Positions 12,451-24,490 of a stretch of DNA of 64,000 bases are shown one piece after another. The notes under the pieces were generated by a model, which was not told where the DNA came from, searched no databases, and was given only the letters and a program-made list of their open reading frames with translations. Source of the stretch: Amblyornis subalaris (Eukaryota > Chordata > Aves > Passeriformes > Ptilonorhynchidae); assembly GCA_018881555.1 (NCBI GenBank), contig JACAXG010000014.1, forward strand, positions 5,288,697 through 5,352,696, in the 5' to 3' direction. How positions within the stretch are numbered: position 1 is the stretch's first letter; each line of letters starts with the position of its first letter. Made by a program: the position numbers and the translations under genes.

Positions 12451-12846
12451 CATGGACACTTCCACTAGACCAGCTTGCTCCAAGCCCCATCCAACCTGGC
12501 CTTGGACACTTCCAGAGGTGGAGAATCCACAGCTTCTCTGGGCAACCTGTGCCAGGGCCTGGCCACCCTCACAGTAATGAATTTCCTCCCAATATCCAAT
12601 CTAAACCTGCTCTCCTCCAGCTTAAATCCATTCCCCCTTGTCCTCTCACTCCATGCCCTTGTCCAAAGTCCCTCTCCAGATCTCTTGTAGCCCCTTTAGG
12701 CACTGGAAGCACCTCTAAGATCTCCCTGGAGCCTTCTTTTCTCCAGGCTGAATAACCCCAACTCAGTCTGCCTTCATAGGTGAGGTGTTCCAGCCCTGGG
12801 ATCAACTCAGTGGCTTTCCCATGGATTCATCCCAACAGGTCAATCC
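12451..12846 (-). mobile_element. CR1 LINE, antisense fragment lacking its 3' tail
   Basis: A CR1 copy in antisense. Blocks in order are CACTAGACCAGCTTGCTC, GCCCCATCCAACCTGGCC, GCTTCTCTGGGCAACCTGTG, CATTCCCCCTTGTCCTCTC, CTTTTCTCCAGGCTGAATAA and CCCAACAGGTCAA. The expected antisense 3' terminus (ATAGAATCATAG type) is absent upstream of 12,451, so the copy has lost both ends. Overlapping frames on both strands here (12,374-12,805) are artefacts of the element. Confidence 0.93.
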
Positions 12847-13670
12847 CAGTAAACGATCAAACCCTCCAAAAACACTGGTCCAACAGAGCCATCTGCCAGG
12901 CTGATCAGAGTTCCACTGCTCCAGATATCTCACGTGCTGCTTTTGCAACTCCCTCAGCTGGTGGGAAGCTAAAACATAATTTTCAGGAAATGGGGACTAT
13001 TTAAGAAAAATATTTTTAGTCTTTCAGTCAGTCAGANAGGGATGCCTTTTAGAATTGTATTTAATTTATAAGTAAACCTATTACCTTTAAAATAAGTATA
13101 GGTTCATCTGTAATAGAAATAAGGTGAAATAATCTATATTTAGAGGATTCAAATGTTTGTTCTGACTTTTTTTTTTTCCCACCCCTTCACAAGTAGCCAT
13201 CTGCTTCAGAGCAGTTTTTCACACACTCTTGGTTCTGACCAGGAAAGGATTTCTTATAATAGTGTCCTATTTCTGAAGTGTACATGGACTAGGAATGCAT
13301 AAAAGTGAAAAGAGTTTTAAGGGATTAGTAAAAATGGATGAAGTGGATTCCTAGCTGCAACCAAGTTCTGCTTTGTGCCTTTAAATGATTACTTGAAATG
13401 TAAAAAATCTGTCCTACAGCACATAGTGACCAGTCTCTGAAATATCAGTTATTTATGTGTCATTGCCAATGCACAAGTGTCAATAGAAATCNCCAAAAAT
13501 CTGAGGTTTTTTATTTTTGCCTAGAACTCTCAGGTTAGGAATATCCAGCTCAGACTTCTCTTCATCTCTAGGTCATAAGTAGAATATATAAATCTGAAAT
13601 GCAAAATAGTAATTTTTCACTTACTACCTGTTATAAATCACATGTAATTCACGTAAATTTATGTCCACAA
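12847..13670. other. AT-rich unique DNA, nothing recognised
   Basis: No gene or repeat family. There is a T11 run at 13,167-13,177. Frames are short and random-looking. Confidence 0.5.
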
Positions 13671-13729
13671 CAGGGGAGTAGGAACTTGATGAACTCTAAG
13701 GTCCCTTTCAACCCAGGACATTCTATGAT
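13671..13729 (+). mobile_element. CR1 LINE 3' remnant, about 60 bases
   Basis: CAGGGGAGTAGGAACTTGATGA, then AACTCTAAGGTCCCTTTCAACC, ending ATTCTATGAT. This is the last stretch of a CR1 copy in sense orientation, severely 5'-truncated and with some substitutions. The terminal ATTCTATGAT makes the assignment firm despite the short length. Confidence 0.85.
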
Positions 13730-14584
13730 AAATGATAAGTCTCTGCAAAGATCACCACAGAGAGTATTCTTTGCCTTTCTGTCTACATGCTGAGAGTGGT
13801 TCCTTCTGTCTTTAAAGTGTAAACTGGGAAATTTGGATAAAGATAAATCAAGGATAATTGCTAAGGAGAGCTCTTGCAGTTACCAAAGGGACCAGTACAA
13901 AGGCAATGCAACTCTGCAGATACAAAACATTTTATGGGAAGGAGCACCAGAGTTAGTGAGCTTGTGAGGATGCAAGTTAAAGTTCAGAGACTTAATAACA
14001 TTTTTCTTTTGTTTTTCTTTCTCTTCTTCATTGTATTACTTCATGAGTTAAACTCTTATCCTGTGATTTTAGTTTAGACNGATAATTCTCTGGTACTTTC
14101 TCATTTTCCAATATCAGGTCTGCCTGTTTCACCCCAGGAACTTAGGGGGGGAACCAGCCTTCAAATTGTTGTTAAATGGTGCTATACGAGTGTCCTGGCA
14201 ACACCAGATCTAAGGGTACCCCTTGGCCTATGAACCACCATGAAAAAGTCTTGCTGAAACAGCTATAAAATCCTTTCTATAGATGTTACTTGCTTACCTG
14301 AACAGAAAACTTCCAATTCTGGGCAATATTTTGCTTTTAAAAAGAAAGGAAACAAAAAATACAAAATCAAATGCTGAATGGAGTCAGCTGCAAAGCAGAG
14401 TGCTCTGTGGTCCAGGTGATGCAGATATCAAATGCAAACCAGGATGAGTCAGGCCTTAAAAATAAAAAAACTGTGAGCAGCAGCCTATTAGGAAAGCAAA
14501 CCTGGTACACAGTTGGCCATATTAATATATTATCTTTGGTCCTAACAAATTTTGCAGATACTTTTTGACTTCCTCTCCTATTAT
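13730..14584. other. Unique DNA, no gene seen
   Basis: AT-rich with no recognised repeat or gene. Open frames at 14,367-14,594 (minus) and 14,371-14,568 (plus) overlap on opposite strands, which argues against either being coding. Confidence 0.5.
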
Positions 14585-15062
14585 TTTTATTCACCTTTCT
14601 GAGGCAAAAAAAAAAAAAAAAGGAATGTTAAGAATTCTACTAAAGAGAGATTTTACAGGAAAAATTTTGTGCTGACCCTGTTCATTGCGAGTCAAAAAAC
14701 ATAATTTGTGTTGGTAAGGTGTTTTTAAAGACTGGGAGGATTTTGGGGGAAGGAGTGTTGGTTTTGGGTTTGTGTTTGTTTTGTGTTGATTTTGCCTCTG
14801 GCTTTTCTTGTGTCCCATGACAGTGCTCAGCTATGCAGGCTAAAAGGATAACTTTCCTTCTGCCTCATAAAAATGCTNGAGTAAATTACTCTTTTTAGGT
14901 TTTATGATGGTACAGAATATACAAAGTGGCTATTTTTTTTTTCTTGGGATTTATTGGAGCTTTTGTTTCTTTGTTTGCAGTGATTTTTGGGTGTTTTTTG
15001 TTGTTTTTCTTTGTTGTTATTGTNGGGTTTGTTGGTTGGGGTTTTTTTCTTGAGGAGAAATT
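14585..15062. repeat. Low-complexity tract with strong G/T strand skew
   Basis: An A16 run (14,606-14,621) is followed at 14,700-14,805 by DNA made almost entirely of G and T on the + strand (words such as GGTTTTGGGTTTGTG). A second G/T-rich stretch covers 14,925-15,062. The frames at 14,591-14,818 (minus) and 14,926-15,114 (plus) simply translate this bias. It may be simple-sequence decay. G runs are present, but I could not find four well-spaced runs for a classical quadruplex. Confidence 0.7.
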
Positions 15063-15290
15063 CCTAAGAGACTTTGGTTTTTTTCACTTCCCTTCTTCAT
15101 TTGTTCCTCTTTGATGTTAGATTTTAGTAATTTGTATAAGANCAACATATGAAGAATGGTAGAAATTATTTTAAAGCCATTCCTTGGTTATAATTGAGAA
15201 AAAAAGTAGGAATATATTTCCTCGTGTATGTCATTTATAACAGCTTGGGCAATTTTCTGGTGTACTGCTGGCTGATTACCTTTGGGGATA
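15063..15290. other. AT-rich unique DNA, nothing recognised
   Basis: No gene or recognised repeat. It separates the G/T-skewed tract from the GC-richer segment that follows. Confidence 0.4.
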
Positions 15291-16215
15291 TGAACTCTGC
15301 NCGTGCCCTAGTCAGACTCCAAACTTCTTTTTGAGTTTTTGACTCTGTCTCGCCACTTACCCTCTCTCTTGAGCCATATTAGGGGTCTCCAGCAGAGAAA
15401 CCTCGACTGAAGTGTTATTACCACTGGCATATAATTGTGCATGACAGCGAGTTACTACCACCTACTGCTGCTCACACGGCTGAGCTGACAAGAATAAAGT
15501 TTTCTGGCAACAGGCATCTGCCAATTTGTATCATGACATTGTAAGTGCTGGTCACCGGAGCCGTCTGAAAAAGTCTGGCAGCTTACAGGAGCACAGAACT
15601 TGGACTTCTTGAGATTATTGAGAGTTCAAAAAGAGACAAGTCTGCTTGACTCATGACCTTGATGAGAAGGTACAGCAGAGTTCTTCAAGAAAGACTGAGC
15701 TGCAGAGAAGAGTGCTGCGTTTGGGAGAGCTGCTGTATTCCAGTACCCTTAGCGTACATCGAAACCCTTCAGAATTGTATCTCCTATTTCATGCTGAAGT
15801 AGCCACACCATGTGCTTTTTATTTTCCTCCCAGACTTGCTTTCTGAGTGAGGAAACTCATTTTTTCTGGGAGGCGATCTAGGTGCAGCTGTCTGGGTGGT
15901 TTATTCCGAAGGCAGAGCGGCAGAGCCTGTGCCAGCCCGGCTCCTGTCCCAGCACTTCCCTGCCCAGCCTCTCAGCACTGCCCTCAGCCCTCTCCCTGCT
16001 GCTGGATCTGCCTGGCTGNTTCCCCAGGAGCCACGGCAACCCTCACGTTCCGTCTCCATCCCAGCTGGATTTTGCGTGTTTGTGTTCGTGGGTATCTGCT
16101 GGAGACCTGGAAAACTGCTCCAGCCTCCTCTGCTTCTTGTAGCTCCCTGGCCTGGTGCTTTGTGGTATTTCTCTGGCTTTTACAGAGACCAGGCAATCCT
16201 CAGATAATTATTAAG
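15291..16215. other. GC-richer unassigned segment
   Basis: This stretch differs from its AT-rich neighbours. It has a canonical AATAAA at 15,493-15,498, several CpGs between 15,340 and 15,780, and a C-rich part at 15,900-16,130 where three frames are open at once (15,847-16,218, 15,882-16,142, 15,896-16,207). Several frames open together point to few stop codons in GC-rich DNA, not to a gene. It could be a decayed LTR or a terminal exon of a non-coding transcript, but I found no matching terminal repeat and no clear acceptor and donor pair. Confidence 0.3.
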
Positions 16216-17559
16216 TGAATGAATTGGGCTCCTACTTTCCGTCGCAATTAAATGGAAATGTGTTACCTTACTCCATTGTTGTTTCTTTAAAAATCACTGT
16301 AATAACAGTGCCTATTTCTCTGGTTTGCAGTATTCCGAGAGAAAAAAAATAACCTTTTTTACCAGTCCCTTCTGATCTTGGAAAGCTGAGCCTTCAAAAG
16401 CAGTTGCAGGCACCTGGCTTGGAACTTTGCCCTAAGAGTGGGCTGGTACAAACGCTTCACACTCCAGTTGCTTATACAGTCTCTCCCCATCTCTCCTCCC
16501 AAAAAAGTCAAATCTTTCATATCCAGACCTGTCGAATAAATGACCTGATCATAAGCCTCACTTTCTGTAGGACCATCTGATTGCACATTCATCCCCATCT
16601 CCCAGCCTGATAATGTGTTCCCACATCCAGTTTTCATTATTTTGAGAGATCTATCTCTGTTTTACCTGAAGGAGGTAGAAAAATTTTCTCATAGCGGAGT
16701 GGGCTTTTTTAGGATGTTGTGTGGCTCTTCATCTTCCTTCTGATCAGAAAGTTTTGCTGCACTTACTGTCTCAAATTACCACACGTGTTATGAAANGCCT
16801 AAGGGAAAAATGGACTTTCATACTTAGATATGTATAGCCAGGAAAGATCATGGAAATTGTGCTAAAAATCAAAAGGTATTATTCACTTCCTTAAAGCATA
16901 TTAAGATCACGGACACCTATTTTTTGCGAGTATTGCTCCCTCACAAACTCCCAAAATGAAGCCATGGGTGCTCAATCATGGTTTGTGAATAGCTCAATCT
17001 AAGCTGCATTTTTGTGTCGAAGGAATATACTGCCCAAAATTACGTCTGAGAGGCATAATTTCTGACAGAGCTGGGATGNAACTAGCACTTGAGAATGCAG
17101 TAAAAATGAAATATAAATTTGCATGAAGGTGACTTGTAAACAAGGAGATTTCATCATTTTCTATACACATCTTTAATACAAAAATGTGGTTACAGGGACC
17201 TACTAAAGTTTGATGAACTTTTGAGTAGCCAAGGCTGCCTTCCATTTCTTCCATCTACTCATCCTTAAAGGAATGACCATGAAACATATCCAACAAAGAG
17301 CCTTGAATACAACTTTCTTCAATAGAAGAAATAGAATATAGTTTAAAAAAATTAGATATATGTCTGAAATTCTTTTCTTTGCTTCCTTCAGAGTGATTTC
17401 TAAGAATGATACAGACACAAGACAGTCAGTATGGAGACAATAAACCACTCCACATCAAACGTGAAAGGATGAACTTTCTTTGTAATGCAGGAAAAGGGAA
17501 TAAGAGTTGGTTTCTTTTTGTTTCCTATCCACTTCTTGTTTAAAAAAGATTGTGACATA
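16216..17559. other. Unique DNA, no gene seen
   Basis: AT-rich with short random frames on the minus strand (16,359-16,637; 16,994-17,254; 17,203-17,448). None shows a known motif, and each contains an unlikely mix of residues for a folded protein. No repeats are recognised. Confidence 0.5.
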
Positions 17560-17775
17560 TTTTATTCTTCTGTAGAATAGAAAATTGCTACTTGTAATAT
17601 TTTTTATAAAGCTGTCATCATTCATTAATATTTATAAAGTGGTTTGAGATCCCCAGAGAGCTGTATCCTGTAAGTGAATTATCACTCAGTCTACAACCAA
17701 AAAAAATTTAATAATTATTAATAATTTTTAAATTTGCTAGGTTACCAGAATTGAAAAAGTATATACTATTTTTCA
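17560..17775. promoter_or_regulatory. Candidate CNE with AT palindrome
   Basis: Contains CATTCATTAATATTTATAAAG (17,618-17,638), a homeodomain/FOX-like cluster. It also holds a perfect 14-base palindrome TTAATAATTATTAA at 17,708-17,721 inside a longer near-palindromic AT stretch. The block is non-repetitive and non-coding. The regulatory call is an inference from motif texture only. Confidence 0.3.
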
Positions 17776-19689
17776 TTTAAACAAAACAGTTTTCATCTTT
17801 GCATTCTAAAAGCTGTATAAAGCAACACTGCTTGCAATTTCTGTTTTCAGAGTATATCCAAAAACTCAAATAGTGAAAAAATATTTATCTCTCCTTCTGA
17901 GATCTCTATTACACCAACAAACAACACTCCTTGATTTAAACTCCATAGATGTTACAAAAAACTAGCCTCTGTTTTACAGAGATTTGTTTTTTCAAATACT
18001 GCCATTTAGATAGGTATTCAGTTTATTCCACTTTCCTTTTTCCTTCTTGCTGTTTCTTAAAATGGGCCATGATTTTTATCATGGGTTATCCTACTGTAAA
18101 CACACACCTTTAATTTCCAAGGGCATCTTCCTTCCTGAGTCCTGTGGTAATCCTCAAGCCACACACTATTGGTTTTCATTTCCTTTTAAATGTCAATTTT
18201 AAACCCTTAAGTATTGAGTCCAAATTAATATTTTATATGGGCTCTTTGTTCATCATATGGAGTAAATTGTCTAGAATAGGTCATTTAAGTAGTGCTGGAC
18301 ATTTCTCTACAGCAATACCTCTGAAAAAAAATTCTCCTATCTTGCTTGGTTACTACTCTAATAGCAATTTAGAAATGGTTAAGGCAAGATTAAAAAAGGC
18401 CCTTTGACAAAACAGTGCCGCTTGTTTCTTTTAAGCCTCAGGAAATCATTCTGGCAGGACAAAAGTTTACACCATTCACATCATAGGAGAGTGTCTGCTG
18501 ATTTTGAATGTTCAGCTCGAAAAAAAAAGGAGATTCTTGGAGATGTTACCATTCTTTCAGCTGAAGTCAATGGAGTAGCAAGTGCTCAGTTATGNTAAAT
18601 CTCACTGCTGGCATAGCAAATGCCCACTGGGAAGAGAAAAAACTCATTTCATGGCAGTGTTTAACCATAAACCACCTTGCTCTCACAAGATGAACGGTCA
18701 GTTTGTCCTCACATTAGTTCAGATGACATCATCAGCTCTAAAANGGCATGAACCAGCATGTGTTTTGCTTCCAGCAGGATGCTCTGAGCTACAGAAAGAA
18801 ATATTCCTCTTCCTCACAAAGAAAACATCTAGAAACAAANGGAAAACAAGTAATGGTCTCCCTTTGTGTTTGGCTTGGACTCTAGCTTGAACAGGCTGCA
18901 AGGGATGTGCTTTGAGAAAACAGTGTATTAGAGAAGATAAAATCATTTGCAGAAATGTCATCNGGGACTTCAGTGTAAAAGAAAAAACAATGCCACAAAT
19001 CCTCTGCTTCCTTCCTAGAGACTTTTCCTATGACGCGAAATGGGAAGCAGAGCTGTCCCCNAAGGTCATGGAAAGCAAAAGAAAATATTTCCTGATTGAA
19101 AAGACAGTGATTTTCTTAAATTTTCCTTCAGTGGCCTGATTTCTCTCTGCTTTTATGTGAGCCAATGCTGAGTACCAGATAGTAAAAGTATCATNTCAGA
19201 AAGGTTTTATTTTATATGAAATATTTGCCTCTTCTTTAACAACAAAGTCCTGCAAATGCTAAACATTTTGCAAAATCGTACCTAATTCAACATTATACAA
19301 CTCAGAAACATGATTCTAAAAGTAGAAAGTATGAAATATATAAGCTTCCCTTGGCTAAAACAAGAAAAGCTTCTCTTTCTCCCTCAACAGGGGATATGTG
19401 CTGTCTCAGAGAATTTGTTTCTAGNAACTGTGGACATAGTGCAGAATCAGGGAGCAGGAACAAAAACCAATTTGTTCTGTACTCTGATCTCATTTTTCAC
19501 ATTCATATATATATTAACAATAGATCTTTCAGCTTTTAACACACATAATGATGAATTTCAACAATATAGCACTTAATACGACATATTAGTGCATCTGTTG
19601 AAGCTTAGTCTAAATGTTATTTTTTANGAGTAGCAATATATTCAGTTTCTCAAAATCTACTAGACTCATTAATAGCCAAGGGGAAACAA
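17776..19689. other. Unique DNA, no gene seen
   Basis: No supported gene. Frames at 18,144-18,407, 18,582-18,890 and 18,719-18,961 are short and partly overlap on both strands. The segment 18,557-18,600 carries TGAAGTCAATGGAGT, a word typical of old amniote dispersed repeats; see the separate entry. Confidence 0.45.
18557..18600. repeat. Possible remnant of an old amniote dispersed repeat
   Basis: The word GCTGAAGTCAATGGAGTAGC resembles the 'tgaagtcaatggagt' core seen in ancient sauropsid interspersed repeats, which I recall from turtle and crocodile genomes. The match is short, so chance is possible. Confidence 0.25.
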
Positions 19690-20020
19690 TAAGAAATGGA
19701 TGCAAACTGATGTTTTGGCCTCTTCTAAGAACATGAACCGAGCTTTATCAGCATGTTTAAACAAGCCAAAGCCTTGTTTTGATAAGCTTTATTATATTTT
19801 CATAAATTTGTCTAATTGAGCTAGGCTAACATTATGAAATCCTGTAACCATTGCAACTGAATCAGTGTTGGAAATCAGCTGTTACTACAGCTAGGACTTA
19901 AGGCAGAAGAAACTGAAAAATCCAAACTGGGGACAACAGTTTAAATTCTGACTTTTGGTCCACTATGATTGAGGTGTGCTTTTACATAGAGAATTCTCAG
20001 AATCAAAGAGCATTTTGGGT
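19690..20020. promoter_or_regulatory. Candidate conserved non-coding element
   Basis: Non-repetitive AT-rich block with dense factor-like words: AAGCTTTATTATATTTTCAT, GTCTAATTGAGCTAG and paired CAGCTGTTACTACAGCTAG (E-box-like CAGCTG). No frame is open and no repeat is present. Regulatory function is inferred from appearance only. Confidence 0.3.
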
Positions 20021-20329
20021 CTAAATNCCTTTTCTTGGCCTTATTGCTGTCACATTAGCATGTTATTATAGCACTTTGAGAGGGAGGACATTCCAGAAAA
20101 GCTTTACCCAGCTTTTCCCTGGCCACACAAAAATTTGGCAGAGGGTTTTTTGCAACCAAAGCTGCATCTCATGACCTCTTTCAAAAGACCCATCTTCCCT
20201 CCAAAAAGTCCCCAGGTGACTTTGAGCCTCGCTGCACTGAGGCTGTGAAACTCACCACTGTGAGCAGCTCGTTTGTCTAAATGAAGGAGNTCCTTTAAGC
20301 CTGACAGCGGGAGAGGAGGCATGGCTTGT

Positions 20330-20640
20330 AGTCTTTGCTTGTTTTATTTCACTCTCATCCTTCCTATTATCTCCTCTTGTCACCTTGGTTAAGTCCATTA
20401 ACCTCTTTATGGCTCTGTGTCGTTTCCCATGTGTTGTCCTTTTAGTCTGAGTCATTAAGAGCAGCCTGTACACACAGCACGGGCTCACCGGGGCCCTTAA
20501 TGCCACTGCAGGAGAAACTGCAAATAATTGAGGTAACCTATCAACACCCAATAAGCCAACACAGAGCTACCCAACGATCCTTGCCATTTAATTTTCAATC
20601 TAGTTAATGTTTTAATTATTTTACTCCCCTTCTTCTGCTT
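20330..20640. promoter_or_regulatory. Candidate conserved non-coding element
   Basis: A moderate-GC block unlike the flanking AT-rich DNA, with evenly complex sequence and several CpGs (TGTGTCGTTTCCCATG, GCACGGGCTCACCGGGGCCC). These are mixed with homeodomain-like CAATCTAGTTAATG and TTTTAATTATTTTAC near its end. The antisense frame 20,252-20,551 shows no known domain. The sustained complexity is what I would expect of an enhancer or an old exon. I favour an enhancer. Confidence 0.35.
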
Positions 20641-23600
20641 AGTGTTGTCACTGTGCATGTGGGAATATTCGACTTTGTTTCTGCATCGAGCCCCCAGCTG
20701 CTCTGGTAGGGTTTGAACACAGGGCAGAGGTGGGCTGGGGCTTGATGGGAACGAGATGACATTGCCAGGGTAAAGAATATTCCCCAGGGAAAGGCTTCAC
20801 GTTTCTGACAGTTGAACTGTGAGAGGTTTTTTCTTGTTGGGTATTTGGCACCACGCTTTTCAAAGGAATTAAAAATCATCAGGGTTCTGTTGGGTCCCCA
20901 AGTTCTCTATGGAGCATGTGGCCATTTGAAACAGAAAATGGCATCTTTATTCTTACAGATGTCCCTGCTCCAGTCTGTGCTAAGTGGTTGTTTCAATCTC
21001 CTCTAATAAATACATCAGAATAAAAAATTTGTTATACTTCACAACTTTTATCAAATTTTTTATGAAACAAAGGGGTTTTTTTCCCTGCTTTTTTCGGATA
21101 TGTGCTATTTCCTTTAAACAGTTCCTCTTTTTATTAAACTAGTGAGGAAATTTCCTGTATCTTATGGCACTGGATAAGGATAAAGTCTACCTTGTTCACC
21201 TTGTTCAAACTAAGAGATTTGTCTCACTTTGCCAGTATCCTAACATGATCTTTCTGATTTTATTAATAGTTCATAAAGCCCAAATTTATTTGCAGAGGAA
21301 GGCCCAGATATCTTCTTGGGGTCATTTCATAGGCAGAGGCCCAGAGGAAGCCTTTAAATCCAGTCTTATCATCTCTTTTATGGAGGTTTTTATTTCTACA
21401 AAACTTTGTAAATCACTGCTTGAGATTCCCAGTGTTTATGAGAGTGTTTGCACTTTTCAGTGTAAATTAGAATCTCCCCAGTCAAAGAAATCTCTTGCAA
21501 TGACGGATTACAGGAGCAATTTGAGAATGTAACTTCAAAGGCTTTGTGTGCTTTTTCTGTTGAATAAGAACAGGTTCCTGCCTGCATCTCGCCCCCTAGA
21601 AACACTTAGGTAAATTGTGGTTAATTAATTTAATTTAGACTAATATCATATACAGCTTGATTGGTTATGTTTGAAACTGATTATTTCTCCCCCATAACAG
21701 CCTGGAGGATTTTGTGGAAAACATCTACCAAGATTTGAAGGGTTAAGAGTATTTCAGTTTTCAAATCTCTGGTTCTCATACTTGAGATATTCATATTTTG
21801 AAGGGCAGGTTCACTGGTATAGTCCAAGTACCCACAGTTNGACAGTGACTGAGGCCACAGAGTAAGTACAGAAGATTGGAGTTCATTTCTGTCTCATTTA
21901 CTTTGCTCTTGCCACAAACATATCTCCTGTTATGACCTTACCCAGAAGTGAGAGTTTTAAAACTTTTTAGAAGTTCTGACCTTTGGTGTTTTTTTCCTCC
22001 TAAGATAGGTCTGGATGCCATGTTAAAATATTTATGGCAATCGTCAATATGAAATCTAAAGCAAGTGCATCTTGCAGGTCCAGAAGAAAAAGTTTGNACC
22101 GTTCCTTGCTCTGTTCCCCCAACGTCAAGAACCACTCTTCCAACAGGACACACCACTGTTAACCTTTCCATCATCTTAAAAATAAGTCAGGGAGGTTACT
22201 TTGGTAGCTTCCTTCTTTATTCCAGCTCAGCTCCATTCCTAAAGACACAAAGAACATTGCATCCTATTTTTGTCCTTCTCTAGACTGTATCCAGAGCCCA
22301 GAAGTTCCCCGAGGCTCGGTGGCAGTGGCCCTTGGTGCAGAGCTCCCCAACGCTCGGAGTGAGCTGTTGTGGCTCCAGGGCATGTACCAAGGCAGCTCCT
22401 TGTCCCCCTGACAGCCCTGCAGCTTGCTTCCAGGACTTTGGTCTTTTACTGCAGGATGTGTTAAATTTTAGCAAACAAATAGAAGGTCTTCAAGCTGCTT
22501 TCTGTTTAAATATTTCATCGTTTTTCCCCCCTCATAAATATAAATGTAGTCTAAGCATGGAGAAAATAGAAAAATCAGCAGGTGTAATATTCTGCCCAAG
22601 TCAGTGGAACTGCTTTATGGCACCTGGGCTTCCTTTGTAACCTTTATTACATTATGGTGCTCTACAGCATACCATTAAAGCAAATTCTGGTCTCTGGTTG
22701 CAAGTTCATCCTGCTTTTTCACTGAGATTTTTTTGGACTTTCTTGACTAAATTGAAATANAACAAAGAGCTTTTAGGAAATCACACTACTAATAAAGCAC
22801 TGGGTAGTTTCATGAAAAAATGATCTACTCTCCTGCCAGGAGATTATAGTTGGAATGGAAAAACAGGAGCAAACCTGAAGGAGAGCCCTGGCTGGGCTAT
22901 TAAGACCTTCCACTTCACNACTAAAGGCTCTGTGCAAGTGTCACAGTGTGGGTAGGGCCTGCTGCTCAGCCTGGCTATTGGTGCTCAGCCTTTTTATTCC
23001 TGGTGTCAATGGATTGCCAGAACNGAGTGCAGTTGGAGGGTTAATGATACCTGGTGGTTCCTTTTTTAATTACAGTTTCAAGAAGGCAACCANCTTGCAA
23101 CTACTGTAATATATTTAGTGCCGAGTTTCAAACCGTTCCACTTTATTAATAAAAATCTCATGTGGTACCCTGGCTGTATAATATGTCAATACTTTAGAAG
23201 CCAAACTTAATTTGTCTAAAAGTCGTCAAGAGAAATTAAATACAGATGCTTCTCTGTATCTCTCTCTGCATTAGCACAATTTTAACTTTTTACTGCTTTT
23301 CTTGAATTTTCTCAGCATCTAAAACGTATTTAATATATTTTGATAATATATTTAACATATATGGCCCGGGCAATGGTTTTAGACTTCCTATATGAAAGCT
23401 GTCCCTCTGACTTTCTGCTGATTTATGCTGGAATGGATTTTTTTTTCATCGTGCTCCTCTATGGCAACGCCTCGTTGGTTCAAAATGTGGAAACAAAATA
23501 CTTGGGTTATTCTGCATTTTCATCATTATTATGGCAACTGCTCTAAATATTTAGATCAATTTTAAGAGTCTTTTCCTCCCTTACATACTTCATAATTTTC

Positions 23601-24471
23601 TCCCATCTTAATCAAATCTGCCAGCCCTTGATTTTATATTCTTTAATTTCTATTGCTAGTTTCCTTGAGACCCTACTTATATTTTATATCTATTGCTATT
23701 TATCCNTTTTCCCCCCATTTGCTGTAATAATATCCTTTTACATTGCCTAAATAGCTGCATTCAGTTTTGCTTGGAAACACGTTGTTTTGGTTTTGTCATC
23801 AGTTTTTAGGACGTTGAGTTTTGCCATTCTTGGTGTCTTATTTTGAGCATTGAGGAAAATGCTCTTAAGCAGTTCCCAATTATAATTCATAATTTTCCAT
23901 TTGAATTGAGCATCTACTAAGATATTCTCTTTATTTTTTCCCTGTTTAGCTCTTTCTCCTAAGTGATTTGATTCAGAATATTTTTCATCTTTATGGAATT
24001 AGTAATTTTAACAAAAAAGGCCAGATGAATTGCCCTTGCTCAGGAGCAGTAATCTTTTCCAGAAAGGTCTGAATGTAGTTCAGGTTGAGAAAGAGGAAGG
24101 AAATGAAGGAAGGAGATGGTAACCTTTCCAATCAGACGTGCTTTCCTCAGAACTCTAACCTGCCACCTGCCCTAAGACACATTTTTGAGGCAGGAGACCT
24201 TCCCCTGTAATTTCCAAAGTTCCATTTTATTTCCAGCAGCGGGGGATTGCCAGAACTTGACCTCTCAGATGTAACTCTCCCATGATTATACAATTGCTCC
24301 TGTTCATATCACAGTCAGGTGTTGATGCATCCCTTCATCACATCCTCTGGGGCTTTTGATGCCATGTAGCAGGTAACAGGGACCTTATCATTTGTTCAGC
24401 TCTACTAAATACCCATGAGCTTTCCAGATCTTCTGTTTCTGTTATTTAGGGTCCATTAGTCAAATAGAACC
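20641..24471. other. Unique DNA, no gene seen
   Basis: A long stretch with no recognised gene. The 122-codon frame at 21,164-21,532 has no motif or good splice flanks. A GC-richer island at 22,280-22,450 has clustered CpGs but frames open on both strands (22,280-22,474 minus, 22,332-22,640 plus). From 23,570 to 23,960 the + strand is pyrimidine-rich. No transposon family is visible. Confidence 0.45.
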
Positions 24472-24490
24472 TTTTTTTTTTTTTTTTTTT
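24472..24490. repeat. Poly-T tract, T19
   Basis: Nineteen consecutive T on the + strand. Read on the minus strand it could be an A tail, but the DNA on its minus-strand 5' side (above 24,490) shows no recognisable retroposed element. I treat it as a simple homopolymer. Confidence 0.9.

Noticed and set aside
21164..21532. 122-codon plus-strand open frame
   Set aside because: No motif, no splice-bounded structure and ordinary AT-rich composition.
22280..22450. GC-rich island as a gene promoter
   Set aside because: Only a few CpGs over less than 200 bases, no TATA or start-like context, and frames open on both strands.
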